Assembly: GCA_951640165.1 (NCBI GenBank) | Contig: OX621253.1 | Location: forward strand, 25,887,469 to 25,951,468 | Reading direction: 5' to 3' | Origin: Pseudoips prasinana | Lineage: Eukaryota > Arthropoda > Insecta > Lepidoptera > Nolidae | Length of the DNA stretch: 64,000 nt | Part shown: piece by piece, positions 1 to 10,421 of the stretch | Layout of the letters: each line of letters begins with the position of its first letter | Position numbering within the stretch: the stretch's first letter is position 1 | Made by a program: the position numbers and the translations under genes | Notes under the pieces: model-generated | Seen by the model: the letters and a program-made list of their open reading frames with translations, nothing else | Databases searched by the model: none | Told to the model about the DNA's origin: nothing

Positions 1-102
1 CATTGGGGGCTTCAGCAACATTGGGGGCTTCAGCAACATTGGGGGCTTCAGCAACATTGGGGGCTTAAGCAACATTGCGGGCTTCAGCAACATTGGGGGG
101 TT
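1..102. repeat. 18-bp tandem repeat, five full units plus a partial one
   Basis: Units of cattgggggcttcagcaa begin at 1, 19, 37, 55 and 73, with a degenerate sixth unit from 91. The period is a multiple of three. On the minus strand it reads as a hexapeptide repeat AEAPNV, with one unit carrying a TAA where GAA is expected (unit 55-72) and one Pro-to-Arg change. It may be the edge of a repetitive coding exon that continues outside the window, or a simple minisatellite. Confidence 0.9.
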
Positions 103-683
103 CTTGATTGTCAGCATCTAAAATTATTTATTTATTTATTACTAGCTGTCCCGGCGAAGCTAGACTGTACTTAGTGATGAAATAATTTATTTTGATAAGG
201 ATTAATAGCACAGATGTAATTACCTTCTACAATGGGAGCGTTCTCAAGACGTAGTTGTCCACCGTCGTTATTATTGGCTCTCTGCCAGCATCTATGGCAT
301 ACTGCCATTACGTTATTGAATACTACCTGAAAAGGGAAAAAATGAATATATCAGCATATGTGTGTTTTTGTAATAAGCAGAAGTATTTTTTCTGTGTTAT
401 ATTGATTATATCGGTGTTATATGTGTGCTTGTCAGTTGTCTAGAACTCGGAACACAATCTACACTCACTTTTGGACTAGACTATAAAAATATTAAGGTGA
501 GATTAAATAATTATGCAGGTAAAAATATCTCATTCCTCATAGGAATTATGGCCGGACGATTGAGTCGTTCCTAACGTAAGCTATACTTTAAGTGCTATAT
601 TTCTATTCAAGCAATTCTATCTGCTTATATATTCTAACTACATGACACTTATTCTTATTCATTATACGTATTCTACATAATAT
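103..683. other. AT-rich stretch, no gene seen
   Basis: It holds a short (ttta)n tract near 130 and a short motif, actagctgtcccggcgaagc, at about 143 that resembles the ends of lepidopteran non-LTR/SINE repeats. No splice-linked open frame or RNA gene is visible. Confidence 0.5.
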
Positions 684-743
684 CTAAAAGTTATCGATAT
701 ATGTATAATAAATCAGTAAATAAATACAATGACTGTGACTTAC

Positions 744-875
744 TTGTGTCAATCCATTTTGCAAAATGTAGGCCGCTAACTCAGGACTACTATGTAGCAA
801 TGTTTCTTGTAATATATGTCGTCTCTGTCTTAAAACAGATCTAGGACACATTACACATTGGCGTCCAGTCTCCAT
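744..875 (-). CDS. Possible first coding exon of an unknown gene
   Basis: An ATG at 875 opens 44 codons that end in phase 0 at a perfect donor (gtaagt, 738-743 on the minus strand). The peptide starts METGRQCVMCPRSV and has a C-x2-C pair followed by an LLHSSPELAAYIL helix-like stretch, as in the start of a zinc-associated domain; I do not recognise the family. The 200 bp upstream (876-1085) are unusually GC/CpG-rich for this window, as expected of a 5' UTR and promoter. The next exon is not identifiable here and would lie to the left, outside or in the unassigned 1-683. It could equally be the first exon of a transposon gene. Confidence 0.35.
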
Positions 876-1085
876 ATTTATAAATCACAGTCCATTAAAC
901 GTGCCGGGGTCATCGAGTAGCAATCAAAAGGTCCAATAAACAAGCAGAGGTTAGTAATAGTCGCAAACAAGCCGATAACGCACAAATAAACAACGCGAAC
1001 ACAGCAGAACGTACTAGCCACGACTGAGGGAGGTGCGCGGGCGCAGGCGTCGAAAGGGTGCGGTCGGGGTAACGGAGCAAGGAGG
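876..1085 (-). promoter_or_regulatory. CpG-rich 5' flank of the 744-875 exon
   Basis: This GC-rich block sits immediately upstream (minus sense) of the ATG-plus-donor exon at 744-875, in a window that is otherwise AT-rich. No TATA box is obvious. It is a promoter/5' UTR by position only. Confidence 0.25.
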
Positions 1086-1328
1086 GAGGGTAAAGTACGT
1101 CTTACGGCTGTTCTCTCTCGAGTTTTTTTTAGTTAAATAGTACATTTTTAATTCGATTCTTAATACTTAATAAAACTGTATAAGTATAACATATTTTTTT
1201 TGATTGCACGATAACCCCATATCCTACAGTGATGTCGCCATAGTAAAAAATAATCATAATGTCGAGATGTATTTAATGAGATATGTTTGGCATCTGTTGA
1301 TGATATGGGACGATTTTTTGCATAGTCC

Positions 1329-2664
1329 TTTAGAAATATCTTTTCCATTCGCTTTGTTGGATACAACTACGCTTCTCACTTAGTATCTGACCCGACTTTG
1401 AAAAAGTCCTCTCAGATGGTACTGAGATAGCCATTATCGGTAAATATTTCTCAGTCAAGTTTGCGAGTTCAGGGTATAGAATTGCACGCGCCTGCCACCA
1501 TTCAGTGACCCATTCAGGGACACTCATTAGTGGAATAATTCGTTCTTCTATATCAAAACAATTATTTTTGCCCTTGAGTGCTACGTGCTCTTGGTGCACG
1601 GGAAGCGTTCAACCCGCCTCAACTAAAACTTGATATTAGGTTTTCCTAAAAAGCGTATTTTGAAGGTTTTGACTGTTCTGTGTAGCCAGTGAAATAACGT
1701 ACAAAAGTGTATATGTTAGGTTATTTAAGCTCAAATAAATAATATTCCATTAGCGTTAAAACTAGAGGTGCATGTAAAATTACCGATTCTTCAAACAATG
1801 TTGGGTTTTACAGAAAAATTTAAATTAAAAAGTGCATACATATTTAATATATCCATAAACTAGACGAATTGCTTGATATGATTATGCACATTTGAATGTA
1901 GTTCATGTGGAAGAGGATAATGAAAAAATTAAAAGAAACCTAAGATTCTTCGCGATTTTGTGCTAACACAAAATTCGCGGATTACATATTTAGCCACATA
2001 ACCTTTACTGATAATCTAGGTCAATTTATAAAAAAACCTTAAGCCATAGAACAAAAATGAGGCTATTGTCGTAAAGGATATTTACTTAACTTTTATATTA
2101 ATATTAACATTCATGCATTTATTCGTAATTTTCAGACATAAATAATAATTAAAAAAAAATATGCTCATTTTAGGTACCTAGCCTGGATCTATTACCGTGA
2201 CCAATTATCAAAACACAGTAATATTGGAGTTAAGTATATATATTTTAATAAAGTATCGTAAGGAATTAGGATTGGCAACACTGCCGATCGGTTGTCAAAA
2301 ATTGTACTAGTGAATTAAAATTAATAATTACTTATAAATAAATGTTTTTACGTTGTAAAATATAAAATATTACTATTAGCAATCTAAATTGTAAGCTAAA
2401 TAATTGAATGTGATTAGTTTTCTGAAGAAATAAACCCGAAACAACTGATATCTGTCGATGCATCAGCTGTCACTGCGCTGCTCGTGTCCAACGAACTTCA
2501 TTCGATTAAGTTTAAACTTTTGTGTGAAATCCCGGGGAGTATATTACTTATTCTTTATTTTTACACATTCATACTAACCTAACCAAACATTTATTCGACT
2601 CATTGGTGTGAGTCACGTCCAATTTCACACTGCCATATTCTGTCTCCATTTGCTTGACGTACAT
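1329..2664. repeat. 1.34-kb direct repeat, copy A
   Basis: The 1336 bp recur at 2872-4206 with the same orientation and a constant offset of 1543 until a 2-bp indel near the right end (copy A 'aaacatttattcg', copy B 'aaacattactcg'). Apart from that indel and about two nearby substitutions I see no difference. The left end of the repeat is inside a hAT transposase C-terminus; the rest is AT-rich and unassigned. The copies are separated by 207 bp of unrelated sequence (2665-2871). Confidence 0.9.
1330..1620 (-). pseudogene. hAT transposase C-terminal fragment (copy A)
   Basis: The minus-strand reading contains WWQARAILYPELANLTEKYLPI followed, within the next residues, by SVPSERTFSKSG and ILSEKRS, the hallmark of the hAT C-terminal dimerisation domain. 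The preceding ribonuclease-H-like catalytic core is absent, and the reading stops right after the domain at WKRYF, shorter than usual. Upstream of 1620 no transposase reading is visible. It is identical to 2873-3163. Confidence 0.85.
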
Positions 2665-2871
2665 AAACACTTGACGAAAAACACATTCTAAACAAAACTA
2701 AAACAACATAACATACTTTTTTCTTATAATTAAAATAAACATATGAAATAAAAACACATTTTAAACATAACTAAACTAAACTAACACAAAAAAAATTCTT
2801 AAACTTAAATTAAACTGTCTCATTTTATGAGAAAAATCTGTGGTTCATATTTAGAAATAAATAAATATAAA

Positions 2872-4206
2872 TTTAGAAATATCTTTTCCATTCGCTTTGT
2901 TGGATACAACTACGCTTCTCACTTAGTATCTGACCCGACTTTGAAAAAGTCCTCTCAGATGGTACTGAGATAGCCATTATCGGTAAATATTTCTCAGTCA
3001 AGTTTGCGAGTTCAGGGTATAGAATTGCACGCGCCTGCCACCATTCAGTGACCCATTCAGGGACACTCATTAGTGGAATAATTCGTTCTTCTATATCAAA
3101 ACAATTATTTTTGCCCTTGAGTGCTACGTGCTCTTGGTGCACGGGAAGCGTTCAACCCGCCTCAACTAAAACTTGATATTAGGTTTTCCTAAAAAGCGTA
3201 TTTTGAAGGTTTTGACTGTTCTGTGTAGCCAGTGAAATAACGTACAAAAGTGTATATGTTAGGTTATTTAAGCTCAAATAAATAATATTCCATTAGCGTT
3301 AAAACTAGAGGTGCATGTAAAATTACCGATTCTTCAAACAATGTTGGGTTTTACAGAAAAATTTAAATTAAAAAGTGCATACATATTTAATATATCCATA
3401 AACTAGACGAATTGCTTGATATGATTATGCACATTTGAATGTAGTTCATGTGGAAGAGGATAATGAAAAAATTAAAAGAAACCTAAGATTCTTCGCGATT
3501 TTGTGCTAACACAAAATTCGCGGATTACATATTTAGCCACATAACCTTTACTGATAATCTAGGTCAATTTATAAAAAAACCTTAAGCCATAGAACAAAAA
3601 TGAGGCTATTGTCGTAAAGGATATTTACTTAACTTTTATATTAATATTAACATTCATGCATTTATTCGTAATTTTCAGACATAAATAATAATTAAAAAAA
3701 AATATGCTCATTTTAGGTACCTAGCCTGGATCTATTACCGTGACCAATTATCAAAACACAGTAATATTGGAGTTAAGTATATATATTTTAATAAAGTATC
3801 GTAAGGAATTAGGATTGGCAACACTGCCGATCGGTTGTCAAAAATTGTACTAGTGAATTAAAATTAATAATTACTTATAAATAAATGTTTTTACGTTGTA
3901 AAATATAAAATATTACTATTAGCAATCTAAATTGTAAGCTAAATAATTGAATGTGATTAGTTTTCTGAAGAAATAAACCCGAAACAACTGATATCTGTCG
4001 ATGCATCAGCTGTCACTGCGCTGCTCGTGTCCAACGAACTTCATTCGATTAAGTTTAAACTTTTGTGTGAAATCCCGGGGAGTATATTACTTATTCTTTA
4101 TTTTTACACATTCATACTAACCTAACTAAACATTACTCGACTCATTGGTGTGAGTCACGTCCAATTTCACACTGCCATATTCTGTCTCCATTTGCTTGAC
4201 GTACAT
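2872..4206. repeat. 1.34-kb direct repeat, copy B
   Basis: This is the second copy of 1329-2664, 1335 bp long. The sequence to its right (tgtggaagcaaattcg...) and the spacer to its left are unrelated to the flanks of copy A. No target-site duplication or terminal inverted repeat was found around either copy, so a segmental duplication or an assembly artefact is as likely as two insertions. Confidence 0.9.
2873..3163 (-). pseudogene. hAT transposase C-terminal fragment (copy B)
   Basis: The protein reading is identical to that at 1330-1620: the hAT dimerisation core (SVPSERTFSKSG) with no catalytic domain. It lies at the left edge of repeat copy B and has the same premature end. Confidence 0.85.
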
Positions 4207-4627
4207 TGTGGAAGCAAATTCGACGACTTAATTAGCTGGCTACAGACACCACACACTTCAATTACTCCATAACTATACTGATATAAGACTGGCATTCGAT
4301 AAATTTATTCCTATCTACACATACTAAGTTAACTTGACTAGACCCTAGTAATGAACTCTGATTAGGTGTCATATAGATAAAGTTAAAGGTGCCCCACTAC
4401 AGTTTGTAACTAAATGTTTAAGTGTTGCTTTATCATAAATCTATTATAAAGTTAATTGCCCATCTGTCTTGTATATACTTACTTATATTATTTCTACCTA
4501 TAGATCTCTGTAGTTTATTTTTCATATCTCACTCCTTTGACTTCAAATACATCTTAACCTCCTATTTCTGTCTAGTTTACTGTTCACCCTCTCTTTGTTT
4601 TCAGCCCATCCTCATTCACCTCACATC
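4207..4627. other. Leader-like stretch before the SGNH-type gene
   Basis: No gene is seen. A pyrimidine-rich tract ending in tttgttttcag at about 4602 is a plausible splice acceptor 26 bp before the ATG at 4628, so part of this stretch may be an intron or leader of the following gene. Confidence 0.35.
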
Positions 4628-6031
4628 ATGCAGACCCGAAGCATGGCTGCAACTCAAGTAGCTGAACATAAGTTGAAATCAGCTCTCAAGGACTTACAGA
4701 CATACCAAGATCAGTGTCATAAACTTGAACAGGAGCGTGAGGAGAATGAGGTAGAGATAATAAGGGTCATTGATAGTAACACATCACTGAAAAGAGAACT
4801 TGTGAAACTCAACCACCAACTAGAGTCTACTATTGAAGAGCGAGACAGACTGCATGCGGACACAGAGTCTTTTGATAAGTGTAGAGTGTTATATGAAGAA
4901 GCGCTGTTCAAAATTAGAGATCTTGAATTAGAATTAATTAATTGTAATGAGAAGTTGTCAAATTATGTAAAAAACACAACTTGTCCAGTAGCTTCCATTA
5001 ATCAGAGCTTGTATGACGAGTTGGCCAGTTGTAGTCCGGTGGATCTCCCTATTAATACAACGGTGACCATTGATTTGACTGGCGATGACTGTGTAGACTG
5101 CCAGCCAAGCGTTAATTCCGTAAGTAGTGACAAGCTAAAACAATACATACTTGAACTAAGTAAAGAACGTAGGGCATTATTAAACAAATTAAAAAATTAT
5201 GAAATTAAATTAGAGGATAGCAAACTAAATTATGAAAAAGATACTCAGTATTTGCTTTCTGAGATAAAAACTCTTGAGAAGTCCCTAGCAATCTCATATC
5301 ACAGTTTCCAGTCATACAAAAATGAAATGCAATTGCTGGCTGGAAAGTGTAATCCTGAAAGCAATAGGACATTGGAACTGGTTAACACCAGTAGTGCAGT
5401 AGTGGAGTCATACACACAGCTGGGATCAGAGTCACCAGTATCTCCACAAAATGACAATACTAAACATAGCTCCATACTGTATTCCGATGAAATGGGTAAG
5501 GGCCTTGGTACCTTGCTTTGTAATAAGCTGAGTTGTTCCTTTGTCAACTATTGTATGCCAGGATAACATTATAAAGATATAATAGATAAATTAATTCAGA
5601 ATAAACACAGTGCCAAATCATGTATAGCTCTAATGGTAGGAAATTGTAAGAACTTAAAGAAAAAAGACATTACAGATAGTTTCACTAAGATGTTAGAATT
5701 AGACTGTAATAAGATAATATTGTGTGCCTTCCCCTATGTGTCCAATGTGCCTGATAGTACAAATAATTATATCCACAAGCTAAATATGCACCTACAGTTT
5801 TTGGTTAGCCATTATAGTAATAAATTTATATTTTTGGACACAAATAGTTTTATAGATTCTTGTAGGGTAACCATGAGTACAGTTACTGTCTCAAGAAAAT
5901 TTTTGAACATACTTGCAACTTTAGTAGCGGCACATATTAACTCAGTCATAAGTAGTATGACGAAGTCACTTTTTATACCATCTTTTAGTAATGTTATTAA
6001 AATCAATTTAGTTAGTAGTTTAAACATGTAA
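4628..6031 (+). pseudogene. Coiled-coil + SGNH-hydrolase-like protein, one in-frame stop
   Basis: The first ATG in good context is at 4628 (MQTRSMAATQ). Residues ~1-120 and ~180-235 are heptad-rich and charged, predicting coiled coils, joined by a Ser/Thr/Val linker. The C-terminal third resembles the SGNH/GDSL-like domain found in uncharacterised coiled-coil proteins that are highly multiplied in insect genomes: a YSDEMGKGLG block in the place of the GDS motif, then a VGNCKN block and a CAFPYV block. A TAA at 5564-5566 interrupts the domain, but the same frame stays open on both sides for 66 codons to the next ATG and on to 6031, so it is a single nonsense change. These genes are probably carried by a non-LTR element; no reverse transcriptase is adjacent here. 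Function unknown. Confidence 0.6.
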
Positions 6032-6978
6032 GCATGATAATAGAGAAGTGTGATAACTTTCTAATTCTTCACATCAAAATATAAACCGCTTCTCTAGCAA
6101 AATTCTAGACATAGAACTTATTAATGAAAAATATGAAATAGATATTCTTTGTTCAATTGTTTTATATAAATGTGTTATGTGAACTATCTGTAAATGATTG
6201 CTATCATATACTTAATTTAAAATTATTGACTCTGTCTCAAAATGAATAATGTTATTGTTTCGAAGTTTTTCTTTTGTATACCTAAATATAATCTAAAATA
6301 ATAAGCATTCAGACAACCGATCGAGCATATATTGTGTTTGCCTACTAAATAATTACTCTAATTGGACCAAATCCCGTGTTCATGCCCGCTTGAGTATGTT
6401 TCGCCGGACCGTCTCAACTGGGTCGTGTTTAAACCGGTAGTAGATGAACCCACTGAGTTTGTTTCGCTGGGTCTTCTCAGTTGGGGCGCATTGGATCCGG
6501 TGGTAGCATTAAAGCGCGACCGTCGTTATTAACACAAGGTCCGTCATAATAATAATACCTTTAATTTAGACAGAACCATTGACAATATGTAGTAAAAATT
6601 TTAGACTTAAACTAGATAATTAAACATAATCTCTTGACAATAACTTGATACGAGCTAGCTAAATATCATTGCTGTAATAAAATAAATTTTATAAATGTTT
6701 TCATACAATATGTACCTAAATATCTATGTTACTAGAAATAATATCTAATGTATACAACTATATTACTACAAACATGTTCTGACTATTTACAAGCGCTTTT
6801 TTAAAGTCTACGTGAATAAAAACCTTTTTTATTTTTTATTTATTTTTTTTTATTTTTTTAACAATTTTTAAGGTATATGATGTATTTACTAAAAAAATAA
6901 ACAAATTACGGCAATATTTACATTTCAATCTTCCGTTCGAATCACAAACATGACGGCCGATCATAGCTAGGTTACTGT
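6032..6978. other. AT-rich non-coding stretch
   Basis: No gene is seen. It contains a two-unit GC-richer repeat (6392-6517, listed separately), an (ata)n-type tract at about 6545 like the 3' tail of a LINE on the minus strand, and T-rich runs at 6820-6860. Confidence 0.6.
6392..6517. repeat. Two imperfect 63-bp direct repeats
   Basis: The units start at 6392 (gagtatgtttcgccgg) and 6455 (gagtttgtttcgctgg); both continue with a tctcarytgggtcg-like block and a ccggtrgta block. The block is GC-richer than its surroundings and resembles a dispersed lepidopteran repeat that I recognise but cannot name. Confidence 0.6.
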
Positions 6979-7002
6979 TTAACCCTTAAATGCACGAAAT
7001 TT
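6979..7002 (-). repeat. piggyBac terminal end with TTAA target
   Basis: TTAA at 6979-6982 is followed by cccttaaatgcacg. TTAA plus an immediate CCC is the canonical start of a piggyBac terminal inverted repeat. It lies 3' of the minus-strand piggyBac transposase remnant that begins at 7274, at the expected side and distance. Confidence 0.65.
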
Positions 7003-7273
7003 TTTATAAAAATGAAAAAATTATATTACATTTGAGATAACGTGTAGATTCATGGAAAAATAGTAAAAAAAAACCGTATAAATATTTTAATATATTTTTC
7101 ATTAAAAAAAGGTATGTATCATTTCAAAATATAGTAAGTTTAAAAGTATAATATTTTCGGTGTGTTTATGTCATATATCAATTATTGTGAAATAAGAAGA
7201 AACAGTTAGAATTTTTTTTGAGCATAGGTACACATTGCATTTGTTGCATTTTATAAAGCTCAAAAGTTTACAT

Positions 7274-7730
7274 CTAGGAAATTGACAACGTCTTCTTGAA
7301 TCTGTTCTTACAAGCTCGTGGTCGTGGAACGTCTTTGGTAGGCATAGAAGGTAAGTTAGCTGTCCCTTTCTTTTTACAAATAGCTTCTTCCAGACTTAAG
7401 CTTGGTCTTCCTCTCTTACTCTCTCTGTGTGTTCCATATTTTGTCAACGTTTCAGCCAAGTCACTGCGAAACTCCCAAATCCATAAGGTTTTTAGGGTTC
7501 ACTTCTTTTTGTTTGTTTACTTTTAGATATAGTACCCAGGCGTTTATAATAGTTATATCCAAGAGATGATAAAAAAATCTGAGGTACCACTTTCTTGCCT
7601 TCATATGGACGCGGTAACGACCTAAAAAACTGTCCATAAGGTCGACCCCACCCATATGAGCGTTATATTCTAGTATTACCTTAGGACAGGAAATAGGCAG
7701 CCTTCTTTTTTCTTTTTTGTCATACCTCTC
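7274..7730 (-). pseudogene. piggyBac transposase, C-terminal part
   Basis: Reading from 7730 on the minus strand gives ERYDKKEKRRLPISCPKV, then the family signature HMGGVDLMDS with the third catalytic Asp, then KWYLRFFYHLLDITIINAW. A frameshift near 7465-7475 separates this from an FRSDLAETLTKYG block and the basic tail that ends at 7274. The cysteine-rich C-terminal zinc domain is missing. The 5' continuation lies across the mariner at 10154-10421, in register when a single TA is kept. Confidence 0.85.
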
Positions 7731-7732
7731 TA

Positions 7733-8216
7733 CAATCTGTCTGGTTATGGACTAGCGATAATTTAAATACATGTGAAGGAACTATTTTTATACACAAATA
7801 CACCATATACTAGGGCTCAATACCCCACCCCGCCATATGGCAGCCATTTTGTTTTTTTTGATGACCTATTCTCTACGTGTGAACAAAAACGTTCATATCT
7901 CTTAAAGTTTTGGTCTTACTGAGATAAAAATAGGCTTATTCGACTGACAATAATACTGTCTATCAACAACATTTCAAAACAAAGTGATAACGTTTTCTTA
8001 ACTTTTGAAAAAAGATGAAATACAAAAAAAAAACGGTCAAAAATTTATTCAAATCAACAAATTATTGCAAATCAATGCAAAATTTGTCCCGATAACCCTT
8101 CATTTTTTTTCACTAAATCGAAAGTTTTTGAGTTAAGCTACGATACAACATTAAATTCACAACTGTATGTTTATTACTTTAGGAGTTATTGTTGTTTGAA
8201 CATAGCGTATGCGTAA
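7733..8216. repeat. Left long terminal inverted repeat of the mariner-type element
   Basis: This pairs with 9669-10151 in inverted orientation. Pairing ends at the gcatacgctatg/catagcgtatgc block, just before the unique 5' leader of the transposase. Confidence 0.92.
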
Positions 8217-8479
8217 GACGGAGTAAGACCTTTGTTAAGTGACATCTGGCATTAGCTGCGTGCTGTCCGAGAAAAGGCTAGCAATACTATTGGCGACTAG
8301 CGGGAGTAAGCGAGATGGAACATATTGGCTCTACCTGCAAAAAAATCACATTGTTTTAAGGATAAAGAGAATAAAAACTAGTTACGTTAGTTGTCCCTCG
8401 CCCTGCGTTGTGATCGCTACTTTTACTTACCGTCCGTGCTGTTTACGTTCTGTTTTAGTGGTTATCTTGTGATATAAAT

Positions 8480-9548
8480 ATGGCAAATCGTCAATATTCA
8501 ACGCAACATATTGCTGATATACACTTCGTGTATGGTTTCTGCAATGGAAGTGCAAATTTGGCTGTACAAGAATATCGAAGAACCTAACAGGCCTACACCG
8601 ACTCGCCAAACTTTTATCGACGTGCACTCAAGATTAGCAGAAAGGGGCATTCAGAGAGCTATAAATGACCGTGCTCGTTTGGTATCGCCCGAAGATGAAG
8701 AAGAAGTACTTAGGCTAATAACCAATGATCCTAGACTAAGTGTTAGACGGATTGCAGCGCAATTACAACTGTCTAGGTGGCATGTATGGAGAATTTTAAA
8801 AAGAGAAGGACTACACCCTTATAATTTTTGTCGGGTCCAAGATATTCTCGAAATAGATTGTGCAACAAGATCTGTATTTTGTTCGTGGATTAATCGACGT
8901 GTGAGAGAGGACCGTCATTTCTTACAAAGGATATTGTGGACTGACGAAGCGAAGTTCACGAGAGCTGGTATTACAAATCACAGAAATGACCATCTCTGGT
9001 GCTCTGAAAACCCTAAGGCGGTGCGCCCAAGTTCGTTTCAACACGAATTTTCTGTGAATGTGTGGGCAGGCATAATCAACGATGATCGTTTGATTGGGCC
9101 GTTGGAATTGCCTCCTACATTAAACGGTGCTAATTTTTTGGAGTTCCTGCAGACACAGTTCTCTGACAGCCTCATGGAATTACCGTTATTATACCGTCAA
9201 CATAATATGTGGTTGCAGCTAGATGGTGCACCCGCGCACTATTCTCGAGCAGTGAGAGAATATTTAAACAATAACCATGCACCGTGGATCGGTCGGGGTG
9301 GTGTAGTAGCGTGGCCAGCTCGCTCACCGGATTTGACCCCCTTGGATTATTTTTTGTGGGGTCATATGAAGCAAAAGGTGTATGCTACAGTTTCGAACAC
9401 CAGAGAAGACCTCGTCGCTAAAATTATGGCAGTCGCTGAAGAAATAAGATCAGACTTAGAACTAATTAAGCGCTCAACTGCCCAGATAGCACACAGAGCA
9501 TTAACTAGTCTACCAGCTGGAGGTGGGCACTTTGAACAACTGCTGTAG
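8480..9548 (+). pseudogene. Tc1/mariner transposase with an N-terminal frameshift
   Basis: The natural start is the ATG at 8480 (MANRQYSTQHIADIHFVYGF), a typical helix-turn-helix beginning. That frame hits TAA at 8585 and the rest continues in another frame from about 8580 to 9548, so a small indel near 8580 broke the gene. The downstream part has a second helix-turn-helix (RLSVRRIAAQLQLSRWHVWR), the catalytic LWTDEAKF, WLQLDGAPAH and SPDLTPLDYFLWG blocks. I count 40 residues between the second and third catalytic Asp, unlike DD34D mariners and close to the DD41D group. The rest of the gene is uninterrupted. Confidence 0.88.
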
Positions 9549-9668
9549 GTTGAATATGTATTAAATTTAATGTGTAAAAAGATTGTAAAAGTATTAAATA
9601 AAAAATAATAAGAATTTTATGTGGTTTGAATGTTTACCTGTTTAAGGTCCCGACAAAGGCCCTTTGTG

Positions 9669-10151
9669 CTTGCGCATACGCTATGTTCAAACAACAATAA
9701 CTCCTAAAGTAATAAACATACAGTTGTGAATTTAATGTTGTATCGTAGCTTAACTCAAAAACTTTCGATTTAGTGAAAAAAATGAAGGGTTATCGGGACA
9801 AATTTTGCATTGATTTGCAATAATTTGTTGATTTGAATAATTTTTTGACCGTTTTTTTTTGTATTTCATCTTTTTTCAAAAGTTAACAAAACGTTAACAC
9901 TTTGTTTTGAAATGTTGTTGATAGACAGTATTATTGTCAGTCGAATAAGCCTATTTTTATCTCAGTAAGACCAAAACTTTAAGAGATATGAACGTTTTTG
10001 TTCACACGTAGAGAATAGGTCATCAAAAAAAACAAAATGGCTGCCATATGGCGGGGTGGGGTATTGAGCCCTAGTATATGGTGTATTTGTGTATAAAAAT
10101 AGTTCCTTCACATGTATTTAAATTATCGCTAGTCCATAACCGGACAGATTG
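9669..10151. repeat. Right long terminal inverted repeat of the mariner-type element
   Basis: This is the inverted partner of 7733-8216. It carries a few substitutions relative to the left arm (for example Y/R at the twelfth terminal base) but no large indel. Confidence 0.92.
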
Positions 10152-10153
10152 TA

Positions 10154-10421
10154 TAGTCTCGGACGGTTCAGCTCCAACATACGTGGACAGAAGAATAACT
10201 GGTTTGTTGTCTTTCCAGCTAACCGTAGCTACTTCTGTCCCTTCGTAATTGGACACATTTTCCGCGTGGTGACCTCTAGGTACGGATTGTTTCATTACCT
10301 CAGATTTTGTTAGTAATTTGCAATTCTTGCCTAACCTATTTCTTTACACTGTTCCTAGGCAGTAAATTCCTTGCTGTGCAAAATAGTGCATCAGGGGCAA
10401 GTTTGTGTAATACATGTATAA
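10154..10421 (-). pseudogene. piggyBac transposase, central part
   Basis: Reading leftwards from 10421 gives TNLPLMHYFAQQGIYCLGTV, then a TAA where an Arg codon is expected, then RNRLGKNCKL and, from 10295, VPRGHHAENVSNYEGTEVA and SWKDNKPVILLSTYVGAEPS. These are the conserved blocks around the second catalytic region of piggyBac. The frame runs straight into the TA target of the mariner and resumes at 7730. The sequence right of 10421 is not piggyBac. Confidence 0.8.

Larger units (their letters stand above)
7733..10151 (+). mobile_element. Tc1/mariner-superfamily element with ~484-bp terminal inverted repeats
   Basis: The ends are caatctgtctgg and, inverted, caatctgtccgg. They are flanked by TA at 7731-7732 and 10152-10153, the target-site duplication of the superfamily. 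The inverted repeats cover 7733-8216 and 9669-10151, differ at only a few positions and are far longer than the usual ~30 bp of mariners. The internal gene is at 8480-9548. The host sequence is the piggyBac transposase reading frame. Confidence 0.92.
6983..10421 (-). mobile_element. piggyBac element, split by a nested mariner, truncated at 10421
   Basis: The element is bounded on the left by the TTAA/CCC end at 6979. Its transposase reads on the minus strand from 10421 down to 10154 and resumes at 7730 down to 7274 after the 2.4-kb mariner. On the right it is cut at 10421, where a palindrome derived from a BEL/Pao element begins, so the N-terminal half and the other terminal repeat are missing. 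Confidence 0.8.

Noticed and set aside
684..743. Extension of the minus-strand frame beyond the donor to 684
   Set aside because: A perfect gtaagt donor at 738-743 and an abrupt change to AT-rich, hydrophobic sequence suggest this part is intron.
5299..5547. Minus-strand open frame inside the coiled-coil gene
   Set aside because: Shadow of the plus-strand protein; no recognisable feature.
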